The notes under the pieces are model-generated. The model was not told the DNA's origin, made no database searches, and worked only from the letters and a program-made list of their open reading frames with translations. From positions 1 through 33,489 of the forward strand of contig DAOUAE010000073.1 in NCBI GenBank assembly GCA_034433795.1: a DNA stretch of 33,489 nucleotides, given 5' to 3'. The DNA comes from DAOUAE01 sp034433795 (GTDB lineage Bacteria; Chloroflexota; UBA6077; FW602-bin22; DAOUAE01). Below, in pieces: positions 23,419 to 30,857 of this stretch. The position numbers and the translations under genes were made by a program. Within the stretch, counting starts at the first letter, position 1, and each line of letters opens with the position of its first letter.

Positions 23419-24551
23419 GCTCTCTCCCCCACGATGGCGGCCGCCCGGTCGCGGGCCAGCCAGGCCGCCTCGGCCAGCGCCCAGATCCCCCCGGCCACCA
23501 GCGAGTGCCCGCCCAGGACGACCGGAATGGGGGCCGCCCGGGCAGCGGCGGTGAGGTCCCGGACCACCGGGTCCTGGACCGCCTCGGCCTGCAGGAGATC
23601 CGCGTGAAACCGGTCGGCCCGCGAGGCCGGCCGCCCCAGATGGGCGAACAGCACCCGGCTGTCGAGGAAGGCCGCCTGGCCCAGCGCGGCCAGCCGCTCA
23701 AAGAAGGCCGTCGGCCCCAGCGCCTCCAGGAGAAACCCCACCAGCGAGCGCACCTCGCCCCGGTCGGCCCGCCCGCTGGCCCGCATGCCCCGCTCCTCGG
23801 AGAAGACCCGCTTGCGGCAGGCCAGGTCCTGGTCCAGCTGGGCCCAGAGGTGCGGACCCAGCCGGCCGGCGATGACCACCTCGCTCTGGGGATCGGTCAG
23901 GCAGGCCATGGCCGCCCGCAGGCGGGAGAGGTCCAGGTCGAGGGTGGCCAGATACCGCCGGGTGTGCCGGCCGGTGCCCGGATGGAGGGCCAGGACCAGG
24001 AGATCCGTCGGGGTGTCCACATCCAGAAGGGTGGCCGGGGTGCGCGGCAGCGGCTGGTACTGCAGCCCCCCCTGGCGGACCAGGCTGAAGGCCAGGTCGT
24101 TGTCGAGGGCCGGCGGGCTGAGGCGGGCGATGGCCTCGCCGGGGGTGAAGGCGACGAAGTCGGCCGAAAAGAAGTTGTTGGCGATGACCGTGTTCTCGCT
24201 GGCCAGCAGCCGCTCGCAGAGCCGGGCCAGGTCGGCGGTGGTCAAAAGCGGCCCGCTCCCGCCTCCCAGGTAGAGGGCGTGCCGGACCCGGTGTTCCCGG
24301 ATCAGATCGCGCAGCCGCTCGCCGAAGTGGAAGCGGGCGCCGTCGGGGGCCAGGACCACCGGATAATCGCGCAGCGTCCGCAGGAGCGCGGGGCTGTTGG
24401 TGGCCACGATGATCCGCTGGCAGGCTGGCACCTGCAGCAGCCGTTCGACCGTGTCGAGAGCGATGGCCTCGCGGGCCCGGTCCACCAGCGCCTCGACCGG
24501 GGTGGTCCCGTTGACCCCCAGAAAGATCAGGGCGGTGACGCCACTCGTCAT
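23415..24551 (-). CDS. Nucleotidyltransferase-fold (MobA/CofC-like) protein with unknown C-terminal half
   Basis: 378 residues from ATG 24551, which overlaps the sugar-kinase stop as ATGA. Residues 1-205 look like a GT-A/NTP-transferase Rossmann fold: ALIFLGVNGTTPVEALVDRA, IIVATNSPALLRTL, VRHALYLGGGSGPLLTTADL (place of the metal-binding Asp), VIANNFFSADFVAFTP and the family-typical LLDVDTPTDLLVLAL. The usual GGxSxRMG nucleotide loop is not recognisable near the N-terminus. Residues 206-378 (ACRKRVFSEERGMRASGRAD, VVLGGHSLVAGGIWALAEAA) match no domain I know. The substrate is unknown. Context (PfkB-type kinase upstream, zinc ribbon and rsmI downstream) suggests a sugar-phosphate or cofactor step, but this is inference. 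Confidence 0.65.
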   Translation of the reverse strand: MTSGVTALIFLGVNGTTPVEALVDRAREAIALDTVERLLQVPACQRIIVATNSPALLRTLRDYPVVLAPDGARFHFGERLRDLIREHRVRHALYLGGGSGPLLTTADLARLCERLLASENTVIANNFFSADFVAFTPGEAIARLSPPALDNDLAFSLVRQGGLQYQPLPRTPATLLDVDTPTDLLVLALHPGTGRHTRRYLATLDLDLSRLRAAMACLTDPQSEVVIAGRLGPHLWAQLDQDLACRKRVFSEERGMRASGRADRGEVRSLVGFLLEALGPTAFFERLAALGQAAFLDSRVLFAHLGRPASRADRFHADLLQAEAVQDPVVRDLTAAARAAPIPVVLGGHSLVAGGIWALAEAAWLARDRAAAIVGERA

Positions 24552-25495
24552 CCCGGCCCCACCAGCGCCAGCGGTCGGATCTCAACCAGCGGCCGCAGCC
24601 GTTCGACATCGGCGCGGTGGCAGAGTTCGGTGCCCGGCGTCATGGCGGTGGCCGCCCCGGCCGCCGTCCCCAGGCGCAGCCCCTCGACCAGCGGCTGGCC
24701 CTGGTGCAGAGCCAGCACCACCCCGGCCAGGAGCGAGTCGCCGGCCCCGGTCGTGCTCAGCACCGGCACCTTCGGCGGCACCACCAGCCAGGCCCCCTCG
24801 GCGCTGACCGCCACCGCCCCCTCGCCGCCCAGCGAGACGATGACGATCCCGACCCCCTGCCGATGGACGGCCATGGCCGCCGCCAGCACAGCGTCGAGCG
24901 TGGGCAGCGAGCGCTCGACCAGCCGCTCCATCTCCCGCCGGTTCGGCTTGATGAGGTCCGGCCGGGCCCGGACCCCCTCGCGGAGCAGATCGCCGTCGGC
25001 GTCCAGAGCGGTGCGGGCCCCGGCCTGCCGGCAGAGGGCGATGAAATCGGCGTAGACGCTGGTCGGCACCCCGGGGGGCGCGCTCCCGGCCAGCACCACC
25101 CAGTCGCTGGGCCCGACGTGGTGCTGGAGCCGGCGGCGCAGCACCTCGACATAATGGGGACTGACCGGGGGGCCGCTCTCATTGAGCATGGTGTGCCGGC
25201 CGATCCGGCGCTCGAAGATGGCGGTGTTGGTGCGGGTCTGGCCGGGGACGTGCACGAAGTCGTCGGCGATCCCCAGTTCGTTGAGCGAGGCCTCGACGAA
25301 GCGGCCCAGGCTGCCGGCCACAAAGCCCAGGGCCAGGCTGGTGCCGCCCAGCTCGCGGATCACCCGCGAGACGTTGACCCCCTTGCCGCCGGGATGGATG
25401 TACCACTCCCGGACCCGGTTCACCTCGCCCAGCACCAGTTCCTCGACGTAGAGCGTCCGGTCCACCGCCGGGTTGAGGGTCACGGTGAGGATCAT
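24548..25495 (-). CDS. 1-phosphofructokinase-type sugar kinase (PfkB family)
   Basis: 315 residues from ATG 25495. PfkB/ribokinase fold: VTLNPAVDRTLYVEELVLGE, IHPGGKGVNVSRVIRELGG (substrate loop, signature 1), LIKPNRREMERLV, and the signature 2 with catalytic Asp, STTGAGDSLLAGVVLAL. The opening ILTVTLNPAVD and the HPGGKGVN block place it in the hexose-phosphate branch (FruK, LacC, PfkB of E. coli), so it probably phosphorylates fructose-1-phosphate, fructose-6-phosphate or tagatose-6-phosphate. Which one cannot be told. No PTS or fru genes are nearby, which weakens a FruK call. It starts two bases after the hpf stop. Confidence 0.88.
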   Translation of the reverse strand: MILTVTLNPAVDRTLYVEELVLGEVNRVREWYIHPGGKGVNVSRVIRELGGTSLALGFVAGSLGRFVEASLNELGIADDFVHVPGQTRTNTAIFERRIGRHTMLNESGPPVSPHYVEVLRRRLQHHVGPSDWVVLAGSAPPGVPTSVYADFIALCRQAGARTALDADGDLLREGVRARPDLIKPNRREMERLVERSLPTLDAVLAAAMAVHRQGVGIVIVSLGGEGAVAVSAEGAWLVVPPKVPVLSTTGAGDSLLAGVVLALHQGQPLVEGLRLGTAAGAATAMTPGTELCHRADVERLRPLVEIRPLALVGPG

Positions 25496-25497
25496 CG

Positions 25498-26070
25498 TCA
25501 GCCCTGCGCGATCTCCGGCTCGATGAGCCCGTAGCCGCCGGTCGGCAGCCGGTGGACGACCGCCGGTAGACCCGTTTCGGCCCGCAGGAAGAGAAACACC
25601 TCCTTGCCCAGCAGGGCCATCTGGTCCAGGGCCTCGTCCAGCGTCATCGGCTTCCAGAGGGCGCGGGTGGTCTGGACGATGGCCGGCGGGATCTCCGGCG
25701 CCGGGCCGAGCGCCATCGCCAGCGGCTCGCTGGCCAGAGCCCGGCTGGGGGGGTGATGCTGTCGGGCGGCCTCCTCAGCCTCCTTGACCCGTCCCAGCCG
25801 CTCGCGCAGTTTGGCGGCGGCCTCATCGATGGCCACCCGGACATCGGCCGCCCGCTCCTCGGCCCGAAAGAGCTGACCGGCGGCGATGGCCGTCACCTTG
25901 ACCACGTGCCGCTCGACCGGGCTGCGGGTCTTCTCCAGTTCGAGTTCCACCTGGACCTCGCGGACCGTGGGCCGGTAGTGGTCCAGCGGGCCCAGCCGCT
26001 CGAGGATATAGGCCCGGATGGCCTCGGTCACCTCGACGTCCTTGCCCCGGATGCTAACCGACCAGACCAT
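25498..26070 (-). CDS. hpf: Ribosome hibernation promoting factor, long form
   Basis: 190 residues from ATG 26070, preceded by GGGAGG. An earlier in-frame start exists at 26124 but lies in the promoter, so it is rejected. The N-terminal domain (SVSIRGKDVEVTEAIRAYIL, LELEKTRSPVERHVVKVTAI, DVRVAIDEAAAKLRERLGRV) is the S30AE/YfiA ribosome-binding fold. A linker of about 35 residues leads to the C-terminal dimerisation domain (KPMTLDEALDQMALLGKEVF, LPTGGYGLIEPEI). The long form dimerises 70S ribosomes into 100S particles in stationary phase or stress. It is the first gene of a seven-gene minus-strand operon. Confidence 0.94.
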   Translation of the reverse strand: MVWSVSIRGKDVEVTEAIRAYILERLGPLDHYRPTVREVQVELELEKTRSPVERHVVKVTAIAAGQLFRAEERAADVRVAIDEAAAKLRERLGRVKEAEEAARQHHPPSRALASEPLAMALGPAPEIPPAIVQTTRALWKPMTLDEALDQMALLGKEVFLFLRAETGLPAVVHRLPTGGYGLIEPEIAQG

Positions 26071-26114
26071 GCGCTCGCCTCCCTGCGGCCCGGACTGCCC
26101 TCTCCCCTGTTCGG

Positions 26115-26144
26115 AGACTACCACCCCGAGCCGCTCCCTGTCAA
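26115..26144 (-). promoter_or_regulatory. Promoter for the hpf operon
   Basis: On the minus strand, TTGACA (26144-26139), an 18-base spacer and TAGTCT (26120-26115). The start would be near 26108, about 38 bases before ATG 26070. Confidence 0.55.
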
Positions 26145-26153
26145 CCGCCGGGC

Positions 26154-26182
26154 TTGACAGCCGGCCCGCTCCCGGCTATAGT
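26154..26182 (+). promoter_or_regulatory. Promoter for the GxGYxYP-family gene
   Basis: TTGACA (26154-26159), a 17-base spacer and TATAGT (26177-26182). The start would be near 26189, supporting ATG 26226 over the upstream in-frame start at 26154. Its -35 faces the hpf -35 with nine bases between. Confidence 0.75.
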
Positions 26183-26225
26183 GCGCACCCAACCAGCCGA
26201 CATCGAGCCCTCCCGGCGAGGCCCC

Positions 26226-27833
26226 ATGTCCGGTCGCTGGCCGCTCCTCGGGCTGCTCGTCCTGCTCGGCAGCGGCATCGGGCTGGCGCTCCTCGGCTGG
26301 ACCCGGCCGGCCGCGCCGGCCCCGGCCGACGAGCGGTATTTCCCGGCCCTGCCGCCGCCGCGCTACCTCTACGTCCTCGACGCCCGGCGCCTGACCGACG
26401 CCGAACGGGTGATGATCCAGACCCTGCAGGGCCTGCTGGCCCAGGAGGAGCCGCGGATCTATCTGGAGGCCGGGCCCAGCGACCGCCGCTGGCTGGCCGA
26501 CCTCATCGCCTTCTACGACATCGGCTACGAGGTCCGCCAGGACCCCTGGTGGTACGTGGCCCACTTCGCCCCGGCCTTCCAGGGCCGCTACCTCCTCTAC
26601 CGGCTGGGCGAGGACTCGGAGAACGTGGCCACTGCCCTGGCCGGGGTGCTCCGGGCCATCGCCATCGCCGAGCCGCTCGAACCGCAAGCCCAGGCCCACG
26701 GCCTGACCCGGCTGCTCGACCTGCGCGGCCGCGACGAGGCCTGGCTGCTCGAGCACTACGGCGACCTCTTCCGCCGTGACCTCGTCATCGAACAGAAAGA
26801 GTCGATCCACGGCAGCCTGCGCGACTACGGTCCGGCGGTCCGGGCGCTGACCTTCTATGACGGCAACAGCCCCCGCCGGCTGGGCTGGCTGGCCCGGATC
26901 CGTCCCGGCGGCGCCGTTCTGGGCTGGGGCGACCCCACTCCCAGCGAGGAGGCCTTCGTCCGCCCGGCCTCCCAGCTGGGGCTGGTGACCATTCCGGCCG
27001 ACTACGCCCGCAACCTCTCGGTGCTGAGCGCCATCCAGGACCGCCCCCGACAGAAACCGGCCCCGGCCGAGCCCTGGCCACCGGGCCCCTACCACTACGT
27101 GACCTTCCTGATGAGCGACGGCGACAACGTTCAGTGGCTCCTCAACGACTTCGCCCTCGACCCGCGCTGGTACGGCAGCCCGGTCCGCGGCCGCTTCCCG
27201 ATGGGCTGGACGGTCTCGCCGGCCCTGGCCGAACTGGCCCCCTCGGTCCTGCGCCGGCTCTACCAGGACGCGGCCGAGGGGCCGGGGCGCGATGTCTTCG
27301 TGGCCGGGGTCTCGGGCCTGGGCTACTTCTACCCCGAGGTCTTTCCGGCCTACGGACCCTACCTGCCCCACCTGACCCGCGCCCTGGAGCGGGCCGACCT
27401 GCACCTGGTCACCATCATGGGGCTGAGCCGGGTGAGCCTCTCCAGCCGGTGGCTGGACGACCTGGCCCGCAGCCCGGCCATCGCGGGGTTTTTCTATCTC
27501 AATCTGCACCGCTACCACCAGTTCGACGGCCAGATCACCTGGGTTCAGGGCAAACCGGTGGTGGCCGCCCGCGAGAACCTCTGGGCGCCGACCACGCCGG
27601 CCGAGGTGGCCGCCCGCCTCAACCAGCGGCCGGTGGCCCCCACCCGCCCGGAGGGCTACAGCCTGGTCAACGTCCATCCCTGGAGCCGCAGCCTGGCCGA
27701 CGTGGCCGAGGTGGTCCAGCGCCTGGCCCCCCATGTCCGGGTCGTCCCGCCGGACGTCTTCATCGCCCTCATCCGCCAGCAGGTCGGGCCCGGCGAACGG
27801 GGCCTCCCCCTCCGCCCTAGCGGAAGTCGCTGA
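26226..27833 (+). CDS. GxGYxYP-family putative glycoside hydrolase (secreted or membrane-anchored)
   Basis: 535 residues from ATG 26226, with GGCGAGG just ahead. The N-terminus MSGRWPLLGLLVLLGSGIGL is a signal peptide or membrane anchor. The early part (YLYVLDARRLTDAERVMIQT, LQGLLAQEEPRIYLEAG) matches the GxGYxYP N-terminal domain. The C-terminal domain begins YHYVTFLMSDGDNVQWLLND and includes the name-giving motif as GLGYFYPE and WTVSPALAELAP. Pfam lists this family as putative glycoside hydrolases; the substrate is unknown and catalysis is not proven for most members. It faces outward. It overlaps the convergent gene at 27817 by 17 bases at the 3' ends. Confidence 0.85.
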   Translation: MSGRWPLLGLLVLLGSGIGLALLGWTRPAAPAPADERYFPALPPPRYLYVLDARRLTDAERVMIQTLQGLLAQEEPRIYLEAGPSDRRWLADLIAFYDIGYEVRQDPWWYVAHFAPAFQGRYLLYRLGEDSENVATALAGVLRAIAIAEPLEPQAQAHGLTRLLDLRGRDEAWLLEHYGDLFRRDLVIEQKESIHGSLRDYGPAVRALTFYDGNSPRRLGWLARIRPGGAVLGWGDPTPSEEAFVRPASQLGLVTIPADYARNLSVLSAIQDRPRQKPAPAEPWPPGPYHYVTFLMSDGDNVQWLLNDFALDPRWYGSPVRGRFPMGWTVSPALAELAPSVLRRLYQDAAEGPGRDVFVAGVSGLGYFYPEVFPAYGPYLPHLTRALERADLHLVTIMGLSRVSLSSRWLDDLARSPAIAGFFYLNLHRYHQFDGQITWVQGKPVVAARENLWAPTTPAEVAARLNQRPVAPTRPEGYSLVNVHPWSRSLADVAEVVQRLAPHVRVVPPDVFIALIRQQVGPGERGLPLRPSGSR

Positions 27834-28101
27834 TCAGTTTCTCCCAGGTCTCCGGCCGGACCCGCGACCGGGCGACATAACACGACCCCGGCGGCGACTT
27901 GGCCCCGGCCTGGCCGAGGATCACCCCTTTCTCGGGGTTCGAGAGATCGAAGTAGAGCTCCCCCGGCTCCAGCGGGACCTCCTCGTCGCAGACGGCGATG
28001 AGCCGCAGCTCCTCATCGCTGAACCGCTGGAGCCAGGCGAAACGGTGCTTCAAGCGCTCGGCCGTCAGCTGCCGGGCCGCTGCCTGCTGCTCCTGGGCCA
28101 T
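27817..28101 (-). CDS. Small conserved-type protein of unknown function
   Basis: 94 residues from ATG 28101, behind a strong ribosome site (GGAGGGG). The N-terminal third is helical (QQAAARQLTAERLKHRFAWL). The rest has FSDEELRLIAVCDEEVPLEP, ELYFDLSNPEKGVI and PGSCYVARSRV. The layout (sterol-type motif absent, no cysteines beyond two) suggests a small soluble alpha/beta protein. I recall similar short proteins in Chloroflexota but cannot name the family. Its last 17 bases overlap the end of the convergent GxGYxYP gene. Confidence 0.7.
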   Translation of the reverse strand: MAQEQQAAARQLTAERLKHRFAWLQRFSDEELRLIAVCDEEVPLEPGELYFDLSNPEKGVILGQAGAKSPPGSCYVARSRVRPETWEKLISDFR

Positions 28102-28191
28102 CACCCCTCCTTCACGTCTCCCCACGACCAGCTGTGCGGCCCCGTCCGCTGCAAGAGCTATGCCGACGAGCCCCCTCGCTCGCCTCTCTGC

Positions 28192-28220
28192 TTGCGCGGG
28201 TCGGAGCGGGCTGGTATAGT
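28192..28220 (+). promoter_or_regulatory. Promoter for the glycosyltransferase/GH57 pair
   Basis: TTGCGC (28192-28197), a 17-base spacer and TATAGT (28215-28220). The start would be near 28227, 26 bases before ATG 28253. The leader contains GGAGAGGA as ribosome site. Confidence 0.6.
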
Positions 28221-28252
28221 GGACGCCAGCCCGACGCGGAGAGGACGAGACG

Positions 28253-29587
28253 ATGGACTATCCCACCGCGCTGACCCCGGAGAACACGCTCTTCATCCTG
28301 CTCGCCTTCGAGGGACCCGACCGCTACAGCCTGGCCGGCGGATTGGGCACACGGGTGACCGAACTGAGCGAGACCCTGGCCCGCCGTGGCTACCCCACGC
28401 ACCTCATTTTCGTCGGCGACCCGCAGCTCCCCGGCACCGAGGAGCGCCTCGACGGCCGGCTGCACTACCACCGCTGGTGCCAGTGGATCAGTCAGTACTA
28501 CCCCGGTGGGGTCTACCAGGGCGAGGAGGAGAAGCTCTACGACTTCACCGAGTCGGTGCCGGGCTTCGTGGCCGAGCACCTGGCCGCCCCGGCCATCGCC
28601 GCGGGACGCACCGTGGTGGTCCTGGGCGAGGAGTGGCACACCGCCGAGGCCATGTGCCGGGTGAGCGACGCCCTCCACAACGCCGGCCGGCGCGGGCGGG
28701 CCATTCTCTTCTGGAACGCCAACAACCTGATGGGCTTCCACCGCATCAACTGGGGCCGGCTGGCCTTCACCACGACCATCACCACCGTCAGCCGCTACAT
28801 GAAGCACCGGCTCTGGGCCTACGGCGTCAACCCGCTGGTCATCCCCAACGGCATCCCGGCCCGGCTGCTGGAGCCGGTCGACCCGGCCCTGGTCCAGCGG
28901 CTCCGCCAGATCATCGGCCCGGCGCTCTTCCTCTTCAAGATCGGCCGGTGGGACCCCGATAAACGCTGGAACATGGCGGTGGCCGCCGCCGCCCAGCTCA
29001 AGGCCCTGGGCTACCCGGTCCGCTTCCTCGTCCGGGGCGGCGTCGAGCCCCACGAGGGCGAGGTGCTGCACAATGCCCAGCAGTGGGGCCTGCGGGTCCA
29101 GACCGTTCCGGCCAGCGGGCGCACACTCTCCGACTGTCTGGCCGCTCTGGAGGGGGCGGCCCGGAGCGAGGCGGATCTCCTCAACCTCAAGTTCTTTCTG
29201 CCGGAGAGCTTCCTGCGCGGGCTCTACGCCGCCAGCGACGCTGTCCTGGCCAACTCGGGCCACGAACCGTTCGGGCTGGTCGGGCTGGAGGTGATGGCGG
29301 CCGGGGGGATCGCCTTCACCGGGGCCACCGGCGAGGACTACGCCGTGCCGTTTGAAAACGCCGTCGTCCTGGACACCGACGACCCGGCCGAGATCGTCGC
29401 CGGGGTGCTGACCCTGCGGTCGGCCCCGGCCCTGGCCGCACGGCTGCGCCAGAACGCCCGCCAGAGCGCCGCCCGCTTCACCTGGGAGAACGTCGTCGGG
29501 CTGCTCTGCCAGAAACTGGAGTTCGTCGGCCGGCGCAGTGGGGTGCTGCCTCCGCTCACCGCCGCGCCGGCCGGCCACGGGGGCTGA
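28253..29587 (+). CDS. Glycosyltransferase, GT-B fold (GT4/GT5, glycogen-synthase-like)
   Basis: 444 residues from ATG 28253. The N-terminal domain carries SLAGGLGTRVTELSETLARR, the GGLG loop typical of GT5/GT4 enzymes that bind the donor diphosphate. The C-terminal domain has FKIGRWDPDKRWNMAVAAAA (donor-site Lys/Arg), then SGHEPFGLVGLEVMAAGG with the EX7E motif. It is predicted to move glucose from a nucleotide-sugar to an alpha-glucan or related acceptor in the cytoplasm. It sits one base from a GH57 gene, and this pairing is seen where alpha-glucan is made or remodelled (inference). The precise acceptor cannot be told. Confidence 0.88.
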   Translation: MDYPTALTPENTLFILLAFEGPDRYSLAGGLGTRVTELSETLARRGYPTHLIFVGDPQLPGTEERLDGRLHYHRWCQWISQYYPGGVYQGEEEKLYDFTESVPGFVAEHLAAPAIAAGRTVVVLGEEWHTAEAMCRVSDALHNAGRRGRAILFWNANNLMGFHRINWGRLAFTTTITTVSRYMKHRLWAYGVNPLVIPNGIPARLLEPVDPALVQRLRQIIGPALFLFKIGRWDPDKRWNMAVAAAAQLKALGYPVRFLVRGGVEPHEGEVLHNAQQWGLRVQTVPASGRTLSDCLAALEGAARSEADLLNLKFFLPESFLRGLYAASDAVLANSGHEPFGLVGLEVMAAGGIAFTGATGEDYAVPFENAVVLDTDDPAEIVAGVLTLRSAPALAARLRQNARQSAARFTWENVVGLLCQKLEFVGRRSGVLPPLTAAPAGHGG

Positions 29588-29588
29588 G

Positions 29589-30857
29589 ATGGCCCGCGAG
29601 ATCGTCATCTACCTGGTCGTCCACCAGCCGCGCCGGCTCAAACTCCCGGCCCAGCCGATCCCGCGGGGGGCCCGCCCGCCGGACATCGAGCGCTGCCTCT
29701 TCGACGAACGGCTCAACGAGCGCTACTTCCGCAAGGTCAGCCAGCGCTGCTACTGGCCGACGGTCCGTCTGCTGACCGAGCTGGTCGGCCAGGGGCTCCA
29801 CCTGGCCATCGGCTTCTCGGTCTCGTTTCTGCGCCAGGCCGAGCGCTGGGATCCGGCGCTGCTCCAGGCTTTTCAGGGGCTGGTCCGCCAGCCGCAGGTC
29901 GAACTGGTGGGGGTGGAGCCGTACCACAGCTTCCTGCCGCTGGTGGACCTGGGGGCCTTCAGCGACCGGATGGTCTGGATGCGCCAGCACCTGGCGGCTC
30001 TCTTCGGGCGGTCGGTTCGGGTGACCGACACCACCGAGATGTGCATGTCGGACCCCATCGCCCACGCCCTGAGCGTCGCCGGCTTTCAGGCCGGGCTGAT
30101 GGACGGGCGGGAGTGGGTGCTGGGCTGGCGCCAGCCGACCTACCTCTATCGTCACGGCCGGTTGCGCCTCTTCACCCGCCACTATCAGCTCAGCGACGAT
30201 GTCGGCTACCGCTTCTCCGACCGGCGCTGGCCGGGCTGGCCGCTCGACGCCGACCGCTACGCCGACTGGCTGACCTGGGCCGCCGGGGAGGTGGTGGTCC
30301 TGGGCTGGGACTTCGAGACGTTCGGCGAGCATCACGCCGCCGAGACCGGCATCTTCGAGTTCCTGCGCTACCTGGTCCGGGCGGTCCAGGCGCGCGGCGG
30401 GCGCTTTGTGACCCCCAGCGCCTACCTCGACACCCACCCCGAGGGGGGCTACGATCTGCCGCTCCCGGCCTTCGCCAGCACCTGGGCCGGCTCGGGAGGC
30501 ATGGAGTTTTTCTTAGGCAACGCCGCCCAGCAGGCGCTCTTCCAGCTGATGCTGGCCGTCTACCACAAGGCCCGCCTGACCGGCGACCCGGCGCTCCTGG
30601 ACCTGGCCCTCTGGTTGCTTCAGTCGGACAACCTGCATCTCATTCAGTGGTTCGGTCGGAGCGGCCCGGAGGCCGAGGTCTCAGCCTACTTCACCCCGCG
30701 CGAGTGGTGGGAGCTGGGCCCCAACGGGATCATCAGCGAGCAGCAGCGGGTCTACCAGAACTTCCTCGGCGCCCTCGAGTACTACCTGCCCGACCAGCCC
30801 CCCATCCCACCGGACGGGAGCCTGCCCGAGCCGCTGGCCGAGCGGGTCTTCGGCTAG
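29589..30857 (+). CDS. Glycoside hydrolase family 57 (alpha-amylase/glucanotransferase type)
   Basis: 422 residues from ATG 29589, one base after the glycosyltransferase stop. The GH57 conserved regions appear in order: VVHQPRR (region 1), LAIGFSVSFLRQAERW (region 2), VTDTTEMCMSDPIAHAL with Glu150 at the nucleophile position, and LGWDFETFGEHHAAETG with Asp241 at the acid/base position. The family includes alpha-amylases, 4-alpha-glucanotransferases and branching enzymes. Length and the absence of a signal peptide suggest an intracellular alpha-glucan enzyme. The branching-enzyme subtype is usually longer, so amylase or transferase is more likely. The 3' end shares a CTAG with the stop of the convergent regulator. 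Confidence 0.88.
   Translation: MAREIVIYLVVHQPRRLKLPAQPIPRGARPPDIERCLFDERLNERYFRKVSQRCYWPTVRLLTELVGQGLHLAIGFSVSFLRQAERWDPALLQAFQGLVRQPQVELVGVEPYHSFLPLVDLGAFSDRMVWMRQHLAALFGRSVRVTDTTEMCMSDPIAHALSVAGFQAGLMDGREWVLGWRQPTYLYRHGRLRLFTRHYQLSDDVGYRFSDRRWPGWPLDADRYADWLTWAAGEVVVLGWDFETFGEHHAAETGIFEFLRYLVRAVQARGGRFVTPSAYLDTHPEGGYDLPLPAFASTWAGSGGMEFFLGNAAQQALFQLMLAVYHKARLTGDPALLDLALWLLQSDNLHLIQWFGRSGPEAEVSAYFTPREWWELGPNGIISEQQRVYQNFLGALEYYLPDQPPIPPDGSLPEPLAERVFG

Noticed and set aside
20722..23607. 961-codon plus-strand open frame opposite metG and rsmI
   Set aside because: It is antisense to conserved genes with full motifs and shows typical shadow composition.
26154..26225. Upstream start for the GxGYxYP gene
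   Set aside because: The start codon lies in the -35 box of a consensus promoter; ATG 26226 has a ribosome site and a signal-like N-terminus.
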